The notes below the pieces were generated by a model. That model did no database searches and was not told the origin of the DNA. It saw only the letters and a program-made list of their open reading frames with translations. Below, piece after piece: positions 30,277-39,482 of a stretch of 64,000 nucleotides of DNA. How positions within the stretch are numbered: position 1 is the stretch's first letter; each line of letters starts with the position of its first letter. The position numbers were made by a program, and so were the translations under genes. The stretch is from Desulfovibrio sp. (lineage in GTDB: Bacteria > Desulfobacterota > Desulfovibrionia > Desulfovibrionales > Desulfovibrionaceae). Location: positions 1 to 64,000 of the forward strand of contig JAITHT010000081.1 in the NCBI GenBank assembly GCA_031279825.1, written 5' to 3'.

Positions 30277-31413
30277 TTAATCCAGCACTCCGGCCAGATC
30301 CCCGATAAGGTCTTCGGGATCCTCAAGCCCGACGGACAGACGCACCAGGCGTTCCGTCAGGCCGATGCGTTGTTGCACGTCCGCAGGCATGTCGGCATGG
30401 GTCTGCACAAGGGGGAAGGTTACCAGCGATTCCGTGGCACCCAGACTTTCCGCAAACAAAAAGACCCTGACGGAGGCCAGAATATGTTCCACCACGGCGC
30501 GCGATGCCACCTCAAAGGAGAGCATGCCGCCATACCCCCGCGCCTGTTTGCCCAGCGTGGCGTGCCCGGGATCCGAGGGCAGACCGGGATAATGGAGTCG
30601 GGATATTTTCGGATGGCCGGCCAGAAACGCGGCGATGGCCCGCGCATTCTCTTCATGCCGTTTCAGGCGCAGATGCAGGGTTTTGAGACTGCGCAGCAGC
30701 AGCCAGGATTCAAAGGGGCCGAGTATGGCGCCGGCGGCATTCTGGATAAAGGCCAGACGTTCTCCCAGTTCCGGATTTTTTGCGACAAGAAGGCCGGCGA
30801 TGAGATCGTTGTGTCCGCCCAGATATTTGGTGGCGCTGTACACCGTGACGTCCGCGCCGAACTCCAGGGGGCGGCACAGGGCCGGGGTCAGAAAGGTGTT
30901 GTCAACCAGATAGAGTATGCGGCGCTTCCTGGCCAAAGAGGCAAGGGCGGCCAGATCCGCCACCTTCAGCAGGGGGTTGGTGGGCATCTCCACGAACAGC
31001 CCCTTGATCCCCGGTCTGTCCAGGGCCGCGGATACGGCCTTGAGATCCGCCGTATCCACATAGTGGAAGTCAAGACCGCGGCTTCTGCCGAAATTCTCGC
31101 ACAGGCGGAAGGTGCCGCCGTACAGGTCTTCGGTGATCAGCAGCGCGTCGCCGGGGGAAAAGAGGCGGAGCGCCGCGTCAACGGCCGCCAGGCCGGAGGC
31201 GAAGGCCAGACCTCTGCTCCCGCCGTCCAGAGCGGCTATGGTCCGCTCAAGGACCAGGCGGGTGGGGTTGCTCGTGCGGGAATAGTCGAAGCCGGTGCTT
31301 TGCCCCAAGGCCGGATGCTGAAAGGCGGCGGAAGGATGGATGGGCATGGCGATGGCACCGGTGCGGGGATCCTGCCGGGAACCGGCCTGAGCCAGCATGC
31401 TGTCTGTTTTCAT
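30277..31413 (-). CDS. metB: Cys/Met-metabolism PLP enzyme (probable cystathionine gamma-synthase)
   Basis: MKTDSMLAQAGSRQDPRTGAIAMPIHPSAAFQHPALGQSTGFDYSRTSNPTRLVLERTIAALDGG, VYSATKYLGGHNDLIAG. Confidence 0.85.
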   Translation of the reverse strand: MKTDSMLAQAGSRQDPRTGAIAMPIHPSAAFQHPALGQSTGFDYSRTSNPTRLVLERTIAALDGGSRGLAFASGLAAVDAALRLFSPGDALLITEDLYGGTFRLCENFGRSRGLDFHYVDTADLKAVSAALDRPGIKGLFVEMPTNPLLKVADLAALASLARKRRILYLVDNTFLTPALCRPLEFGADVTVYSATKYLGGHNDLIAGLLVAKNPELGERLAFIQNAAGAILGPFESWLLLRSLKTLHLRLKRHEENARAIAAFLAGHPKISRLHYPGLPSDPGHATLGKQARGYGGMLSFEVASRAVVEHILASVRVFLFAESLGATESLVTFPLVQTHADMPADVQQRIGLTERLVRLSVGLEDPEDLIGDLAGVLD

Positions 31414-31475
31414 CAGAACTTCCTTTGTGGTCTGATACCTGAGGCCGAAAGGCCATATAGCCCCGATCCCGCATA
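31414..31475 (-). promoter_or_regulatory. Shared leader element, copy B
   Basis: Reverse complement GCGGGATCGGGGCTATATGGCCTTTCGGCCTCAGGTATCAGACCACAAAGGAAGTTCTG-ATG. Confidence 0.65.
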
Positions 31476-31583
31476 GGCGCGCGGCGCGTGAGGCAATTGC
31501 CGCGAGGGTAATTGTATGATGCGATTGATATAAAATAGTAAAAAGATTGGATTGCTAATATTTATCGCCAAAAAAACACGGCC

Positions 31584-32024
31584 TTAAATGGTATAGTCGG
31601 GAAAACGCGGCCTGCGTTCTATGTCCACCATGTCTTGCAAGGTTTTTTTCGAGTAGACGGCTTCTAGGGCGGCTCTGGCATCCTGCCACAAGGGGAGAAA
31701 GATGCAGTGGCCCTTCAGGCGACAGGGGTGCAGCGGCGGGTCTCCTTCGCAATCCACGCCGTAAATCTGGCCGTCGATAAAGGTGATGATCTCCTCCACG
31801 GTGATGGCGGAGGGCTGCCGGGAAAGCATGAACCCGCCGCCTTTGCCCCGGCGGCTTTCCACAAAGCCTCCCTGGCGCAACTGGTTAAGGATGTTTTCCA
31901 GGAAACGTTCGGGAATGGCCTGGGCGGCGGCTATTTCCGGTATGCGTACCAATCCGTCTCCCCAGCGCTTGGAAAGTTCGAACAGGGCGCGCAGGCCGTA
32001 GCGGCATTTGACGGAAACACCCAT
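31584..32024 (-). CDS. Rrf2-family transcriptional regulator
   Basis: VSVKCRYGLRALFELSKRWGDGLVRIPEIAAAQAIPERFLENILNQLRQGGFVESRRGKGGGFMLSRQP; three Cys in DCEGDPPLHPCRLKGHC. Confidence 0.9.
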   Translation of the reverse strand: MGVSVKCRYGLRALFELSKRWGDGLVRIPEIAAAQAIPERFLENILNQLRQGGFVESRRGKGGGFMLSRQPSAITVEEIITFIDGQIYGVDCEGDPPLHPCRLKGHCIFLPLWQDARAALEAVYSKKTLQDMVDIERRPRFPDYTI

Positions 32025-32347
32025 TTCTGCCCTTGCTCCATGAATACGTTGCGTCAATACTGAAAAAGCCGTTTTACGTTTTTTCAGGAAGACATGTCGG
32101 CTCCGGGCGAAGCGTTTTCTGACGGAAAAAATTATTAGTAAGCTGACAAAACAAGTAATAAAATTACGAAGGGAAAAAAGCAAGCTTTTTTTGGGCGGAT
32201 CCCCCGGGTGTTGCGCAATATCTTCAGGCATCCCTTGACATGGCCCGCAAGCATCCTCATCTGTAGGGGAACAATGCCGGCATGCCCGTGCAAGGGGCGC
32301 CCGGGGGTCTCGTTGCAAAGGCATCACGTTTCAGGAGGAGAATCAAC

Positions 32348-34333
32348 ATGGCTAAGGCAAAAACGCATACATTCCAAGCGGAAACGCAGAAAGTGCTCAA
32401 CATTCTTACCCACTCCCTCTACACCAACAGGGAGATATTCCTGCGCGAGCTGTTGTCCAACGCGTCGGACGCTCTTGAAAAATTGCGTTTTTTGCAGAGC
32501 AGGGGAGAGGCGATACGCGATTCCGGCCTGCCGCTGGAAATACGCATATCCGTCAGGAAAGAGGAAGGCATCGTGCAGATTGCCGACACGGGTCTCGGCA
32601 TGACCGGACAGGAACTGATCGACAACCTGGGCACCATCGCCAAATCGGGCTCCGAGGAGTTCATGAAGGCCGCGGGCGGGTCTGATGCCGGAAAGGAAGC
32701 CGCCCCGGAGTCTGAAGCCGCCGCCGGGGAAAGCGAAGGGGAAGCCGCCGGCGCACAAGCTGCCGGGTCTTCGACCGCCGACATCATCGGCCGTTTCGGC
32801 ATTGGTTTCTACTCCGTGTTTATGGTAGCCGACCTGGTCGAGGTTATTTCCGTTCCCGTTACTGAGGGCGCCCCTGCCCATATCTGGAGGTCTGAAGGCA
32901 GCGGCGGCTTCAGCGTCAGTGTCCTGGAAGGGGAGGATGCCGCCTCCTGCAGGCGGGGCACGATCATCCGCGCCACAATGAAGGAAGACGCCAAAGAATT
33001 TCTGGAAAAATCCCGTCTGCAGTCCGTCATCCGCCTGCATTCCAATTTTCTGCCCTTTCCCGTTTTTTTGGAGGACGAGCGGATAAATACCACGCCGGCC
33101 TTGTGGCGCGAGCCGAAATTTTCCGTCACGCAGGAGAGGTATACCGATTTTTATCAATATCTTACCTATGACGACTCGCCTCCCCTGGATGTCATCCATC
33201 TTTCCGTGGACGCGCCGGTTCAGTTCAACGCCCTGATGTTCATACCGGCCTCCGCGCAGGACTACGCGGGCATGCAGCGGGATGCGTGGGGGCTGGATTT
33301 GTACGCGCGCCGAGTGCTTATCGAGCGCGGCAACAAGGAGCTTGCTCCCCAGTATCTGGCCTTTCTCAAAGGCGTGGTGGATACGGAGGATCTGCCGCTC
33401 AACATTTCCCGCGAGACCCTGCAGGAAAATGTCCTCGTGCGCAAAATTTCCCAGACTATCGTCAAGCAGGCGCTGCATCACCTGGAAAAGCTGGCCGCGT
33501 CCGACAGCGGCAAATACGAGACCTTTTGGAATCTGCACGGAAAACTTTTCAAATTCGCCTTCAGCGACTATGCCCGGCATGATCGCGTGGCCCCGCTGCT
33601 GCGTTTTTCCTCCTCGGCGTCGGACGCCGGCGGGCTGATCAGCCTTGATACGTATCTGGAACGCTGCAAGCCCGGACAAAAAGAAATCTGGCATCTTGCG
33701 GCACCGTCGCTTGAGGCGGCCAGGATAAACCCGCACATGGAACGTTTTCGACGCAAGGGGATTGAAGTGCTCTACCTGCTTGACCCTGTGGATGAATTGG
33801 CTTTGGAGGCGATCGGCTCCTATAGGGAGCATCGCTTCAAGTCGGTGGAGCAGGCTGACGGCAAGGCCCTGGAAGGCTTCGCGGATGTGTGTGAGGCCGC
33901 CGAGTCCGCGGCGGCCATGAATGATGATGAAAAGGCCGCTCTGGAAACATTTCTTGAGAAAATACGGGAAATCCTCGGCAACCGGATCAAGGAGGTCCGC
34001 CTGTCCGATCGCCTCGCCGACAGCGTCGCCGTGCTGGTTTCGCCCGACGGCGTGAGTTCTTCCATGGAAAAGCTCATGCGCGTCATGCAGCACAAAGAGG
34101 AAATTCCCCTGAAGATTCTGGAGATGAATCCCGATCATCCGTTTATGCGCGCCTTGCTGCGGATGTACATCCATACTCCCGACAATCCCCTGCTTGCGGA
34201 ATTGCTGCTCGGCATGTTCGACAACGTGCAGCTTTTGGACGGGTATCTTGCGGAACCTTACGGCATGGCGGATCGGAATCTCAAATTCATGAGCAAGGCG
34301 CTCGGCTGGTATGCCGACCTTGCGCGGGCGTAG
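32348..34333 (+). CDS. htpG: Molecular chaperone HtpG (Hsp90)
   Basis: TFQAETQKVLNILTHSLYTNREIFLRELLSNASDALEKLRF, IADTGLGMTGQELIDNLGTIAKSGS, IGRFGIGFYSVFMVAD. Confidence 0.97.
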   Translation: MAKAKTHTFQAETQKVLNILTHSLYTNREIFLRELLSNASDALEKLRFLQSRGEAIRDSGLPLEIRISVRKEEGIVQIADTGLGMTGQELIDNLGTIAKSGSEEFMKAAGGSDAGKEAAPESEAAAGESEGEAAGAQAAGSSTADIIGRFGIGFYSVFMVADLVEVISVPVTEGAPAHIWRSEGSGGFSVSVLEGEDAASCRRGTIIRATMKEDAKEFLEKSRLQSVIRLHSNFLPFPVFLEDERINTTPALWREPKFSVTQERYTDFYQYLTYDDSPPLDVIHLSVDAPVQFNALMFIPASAQDYAGMQRDAWGLDLYARRVLIERGNKELAPQYLAFLKGVVDTEDLPLNISRETLQENVLVRKISQTIVKQALHHLEKLAASDSGKYETFWNLHGKLFKFAFSDYARHDRVAPLLRFSSSASDAGGLISLDTYLERCKPGQKEIWHLAAPSLEAARINPHMERFRRKGIEVLYLLDPVDELALEAIGSYREHRFKSVEQADGKALEGFADVCEAAESAAAMNDDEKAALETFLEKIREILGNRIKEVRLSDRLADSVAVLVSPDGVSSSMEKLMRVMQHKEEIPLKILEMNPDHPFMRALLRMYIHTPDNPLLAELLLGMFDNVQLLDGYLAEPYGMADRNLKFMSKALGWYADLARA

Positions 34334-34345
34334 CGCCGGCTGCCC

Positions 34346-35140
34346 ATGCTGAGTTATCCGCAATTTTCACCCGATCTGTTCAGCCTCGGCCCGATATCCT
34401 TGCGTTGGTACGGCGTTATGTACCTGCTTGGTTTCGGGGCCGCCTGCTTGCTCGGAAGGCGCCGGATCGGCGCCTTCCGGACATTTACCAAACATCAGTT
34501 TGACGATCTGCTGACCTTCGGCATTTTCGGCGTCATCTTGGGAGCGCGCCTGGGATATGTGTTTTTTTACCAGCCGGCTTACTATCTGGCCAATCCTCTG
34601 GAGATAGCCTATCTTTGGCACGGGGGCATGTCTTTTCACGGCGGCCTGCTCGGAGTGATGCTGGCGCAGTGGCTGGCGGGGCGGCGCTATGGCAGGGGCT
34701 TTTTCGAAACCATGGATTTTATGGCGCCGCTGGTGCCGCCCGGCCTGTTTTTCGGGCGCCTTGGCAATTTCATCAACGGAGAATTGTGGGGCAAGGTTAC
34801 GGACGTTCCCTGGGCTATGGTCTTTCCCGGCGCCGGGCCGTTGCCCCGTCATCCTTCCCAGCTTTACGAAGCGGCTTTGGAAGGCGCGGCGCTTTTTGCC
34901 ATACTTTGGGCGTACTCGTCGAAACCCCGGCCGACTATGGCCGTAAGCGGCGTATTTGCCTTGGGGTACGGCCTGTTCCGCTGTTTTGTCGAATTCTTTC
35001 GCCAGCCGGACGCCCACCTCGGCTATCTGGCTTTCGGTTTCGTCACAATGGGCATGGCGCTTTGTCTGCCATTGGTGCTGCTCGGCTGCCTGCTGCTTTT
35101 CGCCGCCTACGGCAAACGTTCCGGCGCGGTGCGCCGGTAG
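34346..35140 (+). CDS. lgt: Prolipoprotein diacylglyceryl transferase
   Basis: LRWYGVMYLLGFGAACLLGRRR, LGARLGYVFFYQPAYYL, WHGGMSFHGGLLGVMLAQ, GRLGNFINGELWGKVT, HPSQLYEAALEG. Confidence 0.95.
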   Translation: MLSYPQFSPDLFSLGPISLRWYGVMYLLGFGAACLLGRRRIGAFRTFTKHQFDDLLTFGIFGVILGARLGYVFFYQPAYYLANPLEIAYLWHGGMSFHGGLLGVMLAQWLAGRRYGRGFFETMDFMAPLVPPGLFFGRLGNFINGELWGKVTDVPWAMVFPGAGPLPRHPSQLYEAALEGAALFAILWAYSSKPRPTMAVSGVFALGYGLFRCFVEFFRQPDAHLGYLAFGFVTMGMALCLPLVLLGCLLLFAAYGKRSGAVRR

Positions 35141-35231
35141 GGGCCTAAGGTCGATGCCGGGCGGGGCCGAGACGGCGGCAATCGGATAACGCCATGCCGC
35201 CGTCCGTAGCGTGCCTCCTTGCATAAAAAAC

Positions 35232-35260
35232 TTGCCAAGCGCATGGGCTCGGTATATAGA
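35232..35260 (+). promoter_or_regulatory. Sigma70-like promoter of tRNA-Leu
   Basis: TTGCCA - 17 nt - TATAGA ending 10 nt upstream of the tRNA. Confidence 0.7.
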
Positions 35261-35270
35261 TCATCCCCTC

Positions 35271-35356
35271 GCCGAGGTGGTGGAACTGGTAGACACGCTA
35301 TCTTGAGGGGGTAGTGCGTTACGCGCGTGAGGGTTCGAGTCCCTCCCTCGGCACCA
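35271..35356 (+). tRNA. tRNA-Leu(GAG), CCA encoded
   Basis: GCCGAGGTGGTGGAACTGGTAGACACGCTATCTTGAGGGGGTAGTGC...GGTTCGAGTCCCTCCCTCGGCACCA; acceptor GCCGAGG/CCTCGGC, long variable arm. Confidence 0.96.
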
Positions 35357-35450
35357 CAAGAAAGTTCGGAGAAGTCCCGCAAAGTCCAAAAAAGCTTGCG
35401 GGACTTAACTTTTTCAGCGAGCCGACCGCCTGCGGAAATTGCCGATGCCG

Positions 35451-35623
35451 ACTAGTGTCTAATTGCAAAAATTACAAGTATATTTTGCGGATATTTTTGC
35501 AGGATCGTCGGCTGAAAAACATGGTTTTCAGTCGACTTACGCCGCCTTCGGCGGCGCAAAATCCTCCAGGGTTTTCTAGTGTTTACTTTTGCGAGTAAAC
35601 ACTAGTGTCTAATTGCAAAAATT
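35451..35623. repeat. 23-bp direct repeats (150-bp period) enclosing three hairpins
   Basis: ACTAGTGTCTAATTGCAAAAATT at 35451 and 35601; palindrome CTAGTGTTTACT-TTTGCG-AGTAAACACTAG at 35576-35605. Confidence 0.85.
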
Positions 35624-35894
35624 TCTATATAGAATTTGTCAACTGCGCGCCTTTAATTTTTCGTTTTTTCCAGACAGCCGGAGGGCAAAAAGGCATAGCG
35701 TTAACATGCCCCAGTGCCCTGTACCGCTTAAGCGTTCGCATCAAACAGCATGCCGGGCGTCATGTTCCGGCATGCTGTTCGCCCTCCCGCAAATCGGCGG
35801 AACCGGAGTTGCGGAAAAACGAAAAGTCCTTTATTAAATCTCTTTTCGCCGGAACACGCGCCGACCGCGCATACCAACATATATCGGAGACATT

Positions 35895-37148
35895 GTGGCG
35901 ATCGTCAACACACACTATCTGAACCTCCCCGGCAACTACCTGTTTTCGGAAATAGCCAAACGGGTGCAGACGCACGCGGCGGCGCATCCCGACGCCAAAC
36001 TCATCCGCCTGGGCATCGGTGACGTGACCAGCCCGCTGCCTCCTTCCGTTATAGCGGCCCTGCACCGGGCCGTGGATGAACAGGCCACGGCGGAAGGGTT
36101 TCGCGGCTACGGGCCCGAACAGGGCTACCCCTTCCTGCGCGAAACCGTCGCCGCCTCCTGCTACCACGGGCTCGGCATTCAGCCGGACGAGATATTCATC
36201 AGCGACGGGGCCAAATGCGACATCGGCAATTTTCAGGAACTGTTTGCAACCGACTGCCGCGTGGCCATCACGGACCCGGTGTATCCCGTATACGCTGACT
36301 CAAACGTCATGGCCGGCCGGGGTGGTGCCATGCCGCCGGAATCACCGGAAAACGGGCGTTTCTCCGGCCTGATCTACCTGCCCTGTACGGCGGAAAACGC
36401 TTTTGTCCCCTCCCTGCCTGAAAAGCGGCCCGATCTCATCTACCTCTGCTATCCCAATAATCCCACCGGCACCGTGCTGACAAAGGAAGAACTCGCGCAA
36501 TGGGTAGCCTACGCGCGCGAGCACGAATGCATCATCTTTTTCGACGCGGCTTACGAGGCCTTTATCCATACGCCGGACATCCCGCGCAGCATTTATGAAA
36601 TCGACGGCGCCCGCGATGTCGCGGTGGAGTTTCGCAGCTATTCCAAGGGAGCGGGCTTTACGGGCCTGCGTTGCGGCTTCGCCGTGGTGCCCAAAACCGT
36701 GTACGGCCGGCCGGCCGCCGGAAAAGGCGGCAAAAGCGGAAGCATCGCCCTGCACGGCCTGTGGAACCGGCGGCAAACGACCAAGTACAACGGCTGCCCC
36801 TATATCGTGCAGCGCGCCGCCGAGGCGGTTCACTCCCCGGAAGGGCAACGCGAAACCCGGGTCGTCATCGCCGAGTATATGGACAACGCCGGGCTCATCC
36901 GCCGCTGTTTTGAAGATCTCGGCATGAGCGTCGCGGGCGGAATCGACGCGCCCTACGTCTGGGTGCGTATTCCCAGAGGTATGGATTCCTGGACCTTTTT
37001 CGACCTGCTCCTGCAACGCGCGGGTATAGTGGGCACCCCGGGTTCCGGCTTCGGCCCCAGCGGCCGGGGCTACTTCCGCCTTACCGGATTCGGCGGGCGG
37101 GAAAACACCCGCGAAGCCGTGGAGCGACTGCGGCGATTGAGCCTGTAA
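35895..37148 (+). CDS. dapL: LL-diaminopimelate aminotransferase
   Basis: [98 protein letters not shown]. Confidence 0.93.
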   Translation: MAIVNTHYLNLPGNYLFSEIAKRVQTHAAAHPDAKLIRLGIGDVTSPLPPSVIAALHRAVDEQATAEGFRGYGPEQGYPFLRETVAASCYHGLGIQPDEIFISDGAKCDIGNFQELFATDCRVAITDPVYPVYADSNVMAGRGGAMPPESPENGRFSGLIYLPCTAENAFVPSLPEKRPDLIYLCYPNNPTGTVLTKEELAQWVAYAREHECIIFFDAAYEAFIHTPDIPRSIYEIDGARDVAVEFRSYSKGAGFTGLRCGFAVVPKTVYGRPAAGKGGKSGSIALHGLWNRRQTTKYNGCPYIVQRAAEAVHSPEGQRETRVVIAEYMDNAGLIRRCFEDLGMSVAGGIDAPYVWVRIPRGMDSWTFFDLLLQRAGIVGTPGSGFGPSGRGYFRLTGFGGRENTREAVERLRRLSL

Positions 37149-37340
37149 CTCCCCTCATGTGTATGGGGCTCCGCCCCAAACCCCCAAGGGGCATTATGCC
37201 CCTTGACCCCTTTATTCCCGGCGGCGCTGCTTCGCGGCGCCGCCGGGCCGTGAGGACGTAAGGGAAGTCATTCCCTTTGCCCGGGAATTCGGGGAAGGCC
37301 CGTCCCCGGAAGCAGTGAGTTACATAATACTCAATGAATT

Positions 37341-37469
37341 AGAGCAGATTAACTTTGAAACGTTGCACTCGTCGCACTCGGCGAAAACGCGTTTCGCCTA
37401 CTCCTCGTGCACGAGAGCCGACGCTTACGCTGTCGGTTGACAGAGCATTTTCACAGTGAAAATGCTCTG
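37341..37469 (+). repeat. Copy of dispersed repeat family (R3), upstream of metA
   Basis: AGAGCAGATTAACTTTGAAACGTTGCACTCGTCGCACTCGGCGAAAACGCGTTTCGCCTACTCCTCGTGCACGAGAGCCGACGCTTACGCTGTCGGTTGACAGAGCATTTTCACAGTGAAAATGCTCTG. Confidence 0.9.
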
Positions 37470-37498
37470 TCCCGTGTCTCGGGAAAAAGGAGGAGAGC

Positions 37499-38440
37499 AT
37501 GCCCATCAATATTCCGGCGGATTTGCCCGCCCACAGTAAATTGGAAGAAGAAAACATCTTCGTCATGTCCGAGGACCGGGCAAAGGTGCAGGACATCCGG
37601 CCGCTGCGCATAGCCATCGTCAACCTCATGCCCACGAAAATCGCCACGGAAACCCAGCTTCTGCGCCTGCTCGGCAATTCCCCCGTACAGGTGGACATCA
37701 CGCTCATCAAGGCGGAAAGGCATATCTCCAAAAATACTTCCATCGAGCACCTGGAGCGTTTTTACACCGCCTTTTCCCGGATACGGGCAAAAAAATTCGA
37801 CGGCATGATCATCACCGGCGCACCGGTGGAGCAACTTGATTTTTCCGAAGTCGATTACTGGGACGAGCTTGAGGCCATCATGGACCACAGCCGCACCCAC
37901 GTCTTTTCCACGCTGCACATCTGCTGGGGGGCGCAGGCCGGCCTCTTTCACCATTACGGCATCAAGAAGCATCCCCTGCCGGAAAAACTCTCCGGCGTGT
38001 TCCCGCATACGGTGCATAACAGGCTCGACCCCATCTTCCGCGGCTTTGACGACATCTTCCACATGCCGCACTCGCGCTATACGCAAGTGCGCCGGGAAGA
38101 CATTCTGGCCGTGCCGGATCTCGCCGTCCTCGCCGAATCCCCCGAAGCCGGCGTATGCGTGATCAAAGCCCGTGACAGGCGCCAGTTCTTCATTACCGGG
38201 CACATGGAATACGATGCCGACACTCTGGCCAGGGAATACCAGCGGGACAAAGACAAAGGTCTGCCAATCGCTCCTCCGCGCCATTATTTTCCCGACAACG
38301 ACCCATCAAAACCGCCTCTGGTCTTCTGGAGGGCGCACGCGAACCTGTTCTTTTCCAACTGGCTTAACTTTTACGTCTATCAGGAAACGCCCTTCGAACT
38401 GGACGCCATCGGCGCACAAAACCCGCCGGCCAAGGCATAG
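37499..38440 (+). CDS. metA: Homoserine O-acyltransferase (MetA family)
   Basis: [111 protein letters not shown]. Confidence 0.95.
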   Translation: MPINIPADLPAHSKLEEENIFVMSEDRAKVQDIRPLRIAIVNLMPTKIATETQLLRLLGNSPVQVDITLIKAERHISKNTSIEHLERFYTAFSRIRAKKFDGMIITGAPVEQLDFSEVDYWDELEAIMDHSRTHVFSTLHICWGAQAGLFHHYGIKKHPLPEKLSGVFPHTVHNRLDPIFRGFDDIFHMPHSRYTQVRREDILAVPDLAVLAESPEAGVCVIKARDRRQFFITGHMEYDADTLAREYQRDKDKGLPIAPPRHYFPDNDPSKPPLVFWRAHANLFFSNWLNFYVYQETPFELDAIGAQNPPAKA

Positions 38441-38537
38441 CGCATTTTCCGCCGGTACGCCGTACCAAGACCATTCGTCAGCCGCCGGGCGGATCAGCGC
38501 GCGCCGTAAAGGCAAACGCTGTATCAACCGGCACTTA

Positions 38538-39170
38538 TCAGAGACTTTCCCAGATAAGCGGCACGGACAGACAGATTATGCCGATGCCGATGCTCAGCTT
38601 GACCACGAAGCCCCCGAAACGACCGAGGGTCGCGCCGAAAGCAGCGCTCATCGCTGCGGCGTTGCCGGCACCCTGTATTTTCTCCATGAGAAAACAGCCT
38701 ATAAAGCCTCCGGCCAGGGCCCCCGGCAACGCGCCGAAGCCGAAAAACACGGGAGCGCACAAAAAGCCGCCGATCAGAGCGCCGATAATGCCCCCCACGC
38801 TCCCTTTGCTGCTGCCGCCGAAGCGTTTGGCGCCGTAATAGCCGGCAAAGAACTCGACAAGTTCCCCGATGCCGGCCAGACCGACGGCCAGGGCGAAAAA
38901 GCGCCAGCCGAAATGCGCGGAATCGACGAAAAAAGACCAGCCGGCGGCAATGGCGATAATGGTCCAGGTGCCCGGCAGGCCGAGAAATATCAGCATAAGC
39001 GAAAGGATCATGAGAGCGGTGCATATAACGGCCGCAAGGTACAGCACGGGATCCTCCTGAAAAAAACGGTTATCCGCGAAAAGTGTCTTTCCGGACGGCG
39101 GCATGCCGCTCCGGCAAAGGTAAACCGCAGGAATATACCCGCAAAACAGTATGAGGGCAATCGGACGCAT
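38538..39170 (-). CDS. DUF456-family membrane protein
   Basis: IFLGLPGTWTIIAIAAGW, GELVEFFAGYYGAKRFGGSSKGSVGGIIGALIGGF, multiple TM segments. Confidence 0.75.
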   Translation of the reverse strand: MRPIALILFCGYIPAVYLCRSGMPPSGKTLFADNRFFQEDPVLYLAAVICTALMILSLMLIFLGLPGTWTIIAIAAGWSFFVDSAHFGWRFFALAVGLAGIGELVEFFAGYYGAKRFGGSSKGSVGGIIGALIGGFLCAPVFFGFGALPGALAGGFIGCFLMEKIQGAGNAAAMSAAFGATLGRFGGFVVKLSIGIGIICLSVPLIWESL

Positions 39171-39482
39171 CGCGCCCCGCGACGCGTCCGTCGCCGAAGA
39201 AGACCTTGTCGTTTGTTGACGCCTGCCCCGCTTCAGGCTATGCTTTTAAGACCGCGCAACCCGGCCGCATGCGTACATGCCTCCGGATGCCTTGTAACGG
39301 CCTTGCGATGCCCGTCAATTTTTCGCTATTTATAGATTGCCGAAGTTTATTCGACGATTTTCACGCCGTTTTCTTCCTGTATCCCCGGCGCTGTTGACGG
39401 AAAAGCCGGCACACGTGGAGCTCCCGCCATAACTGACTTTATCGAAAAACTTAAAGAATCCGCTATTTCTGTCCTTCCGGTA

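Noticed and set aside
32324-34363. 679-aa minus-strand ORF opposite htpG
   Set aside because: Shadow of htpG; no recognisable motifs.
37146-37498. SAM riboswitch upstream of metA
   Set aside because: No recognisable SAM-I/II core; the interval is filled by GC hairpins and repeat R3.
37339-37743. ORFs encoding ENALST(G/D)SVSVGSRARG(A/V)GET(C/R)FRR (also at 41693-41956 and 60761+)
   Set aside because: Recurrent peptide is an artefact of translating the intergenic repeat, not a conserved protein family.
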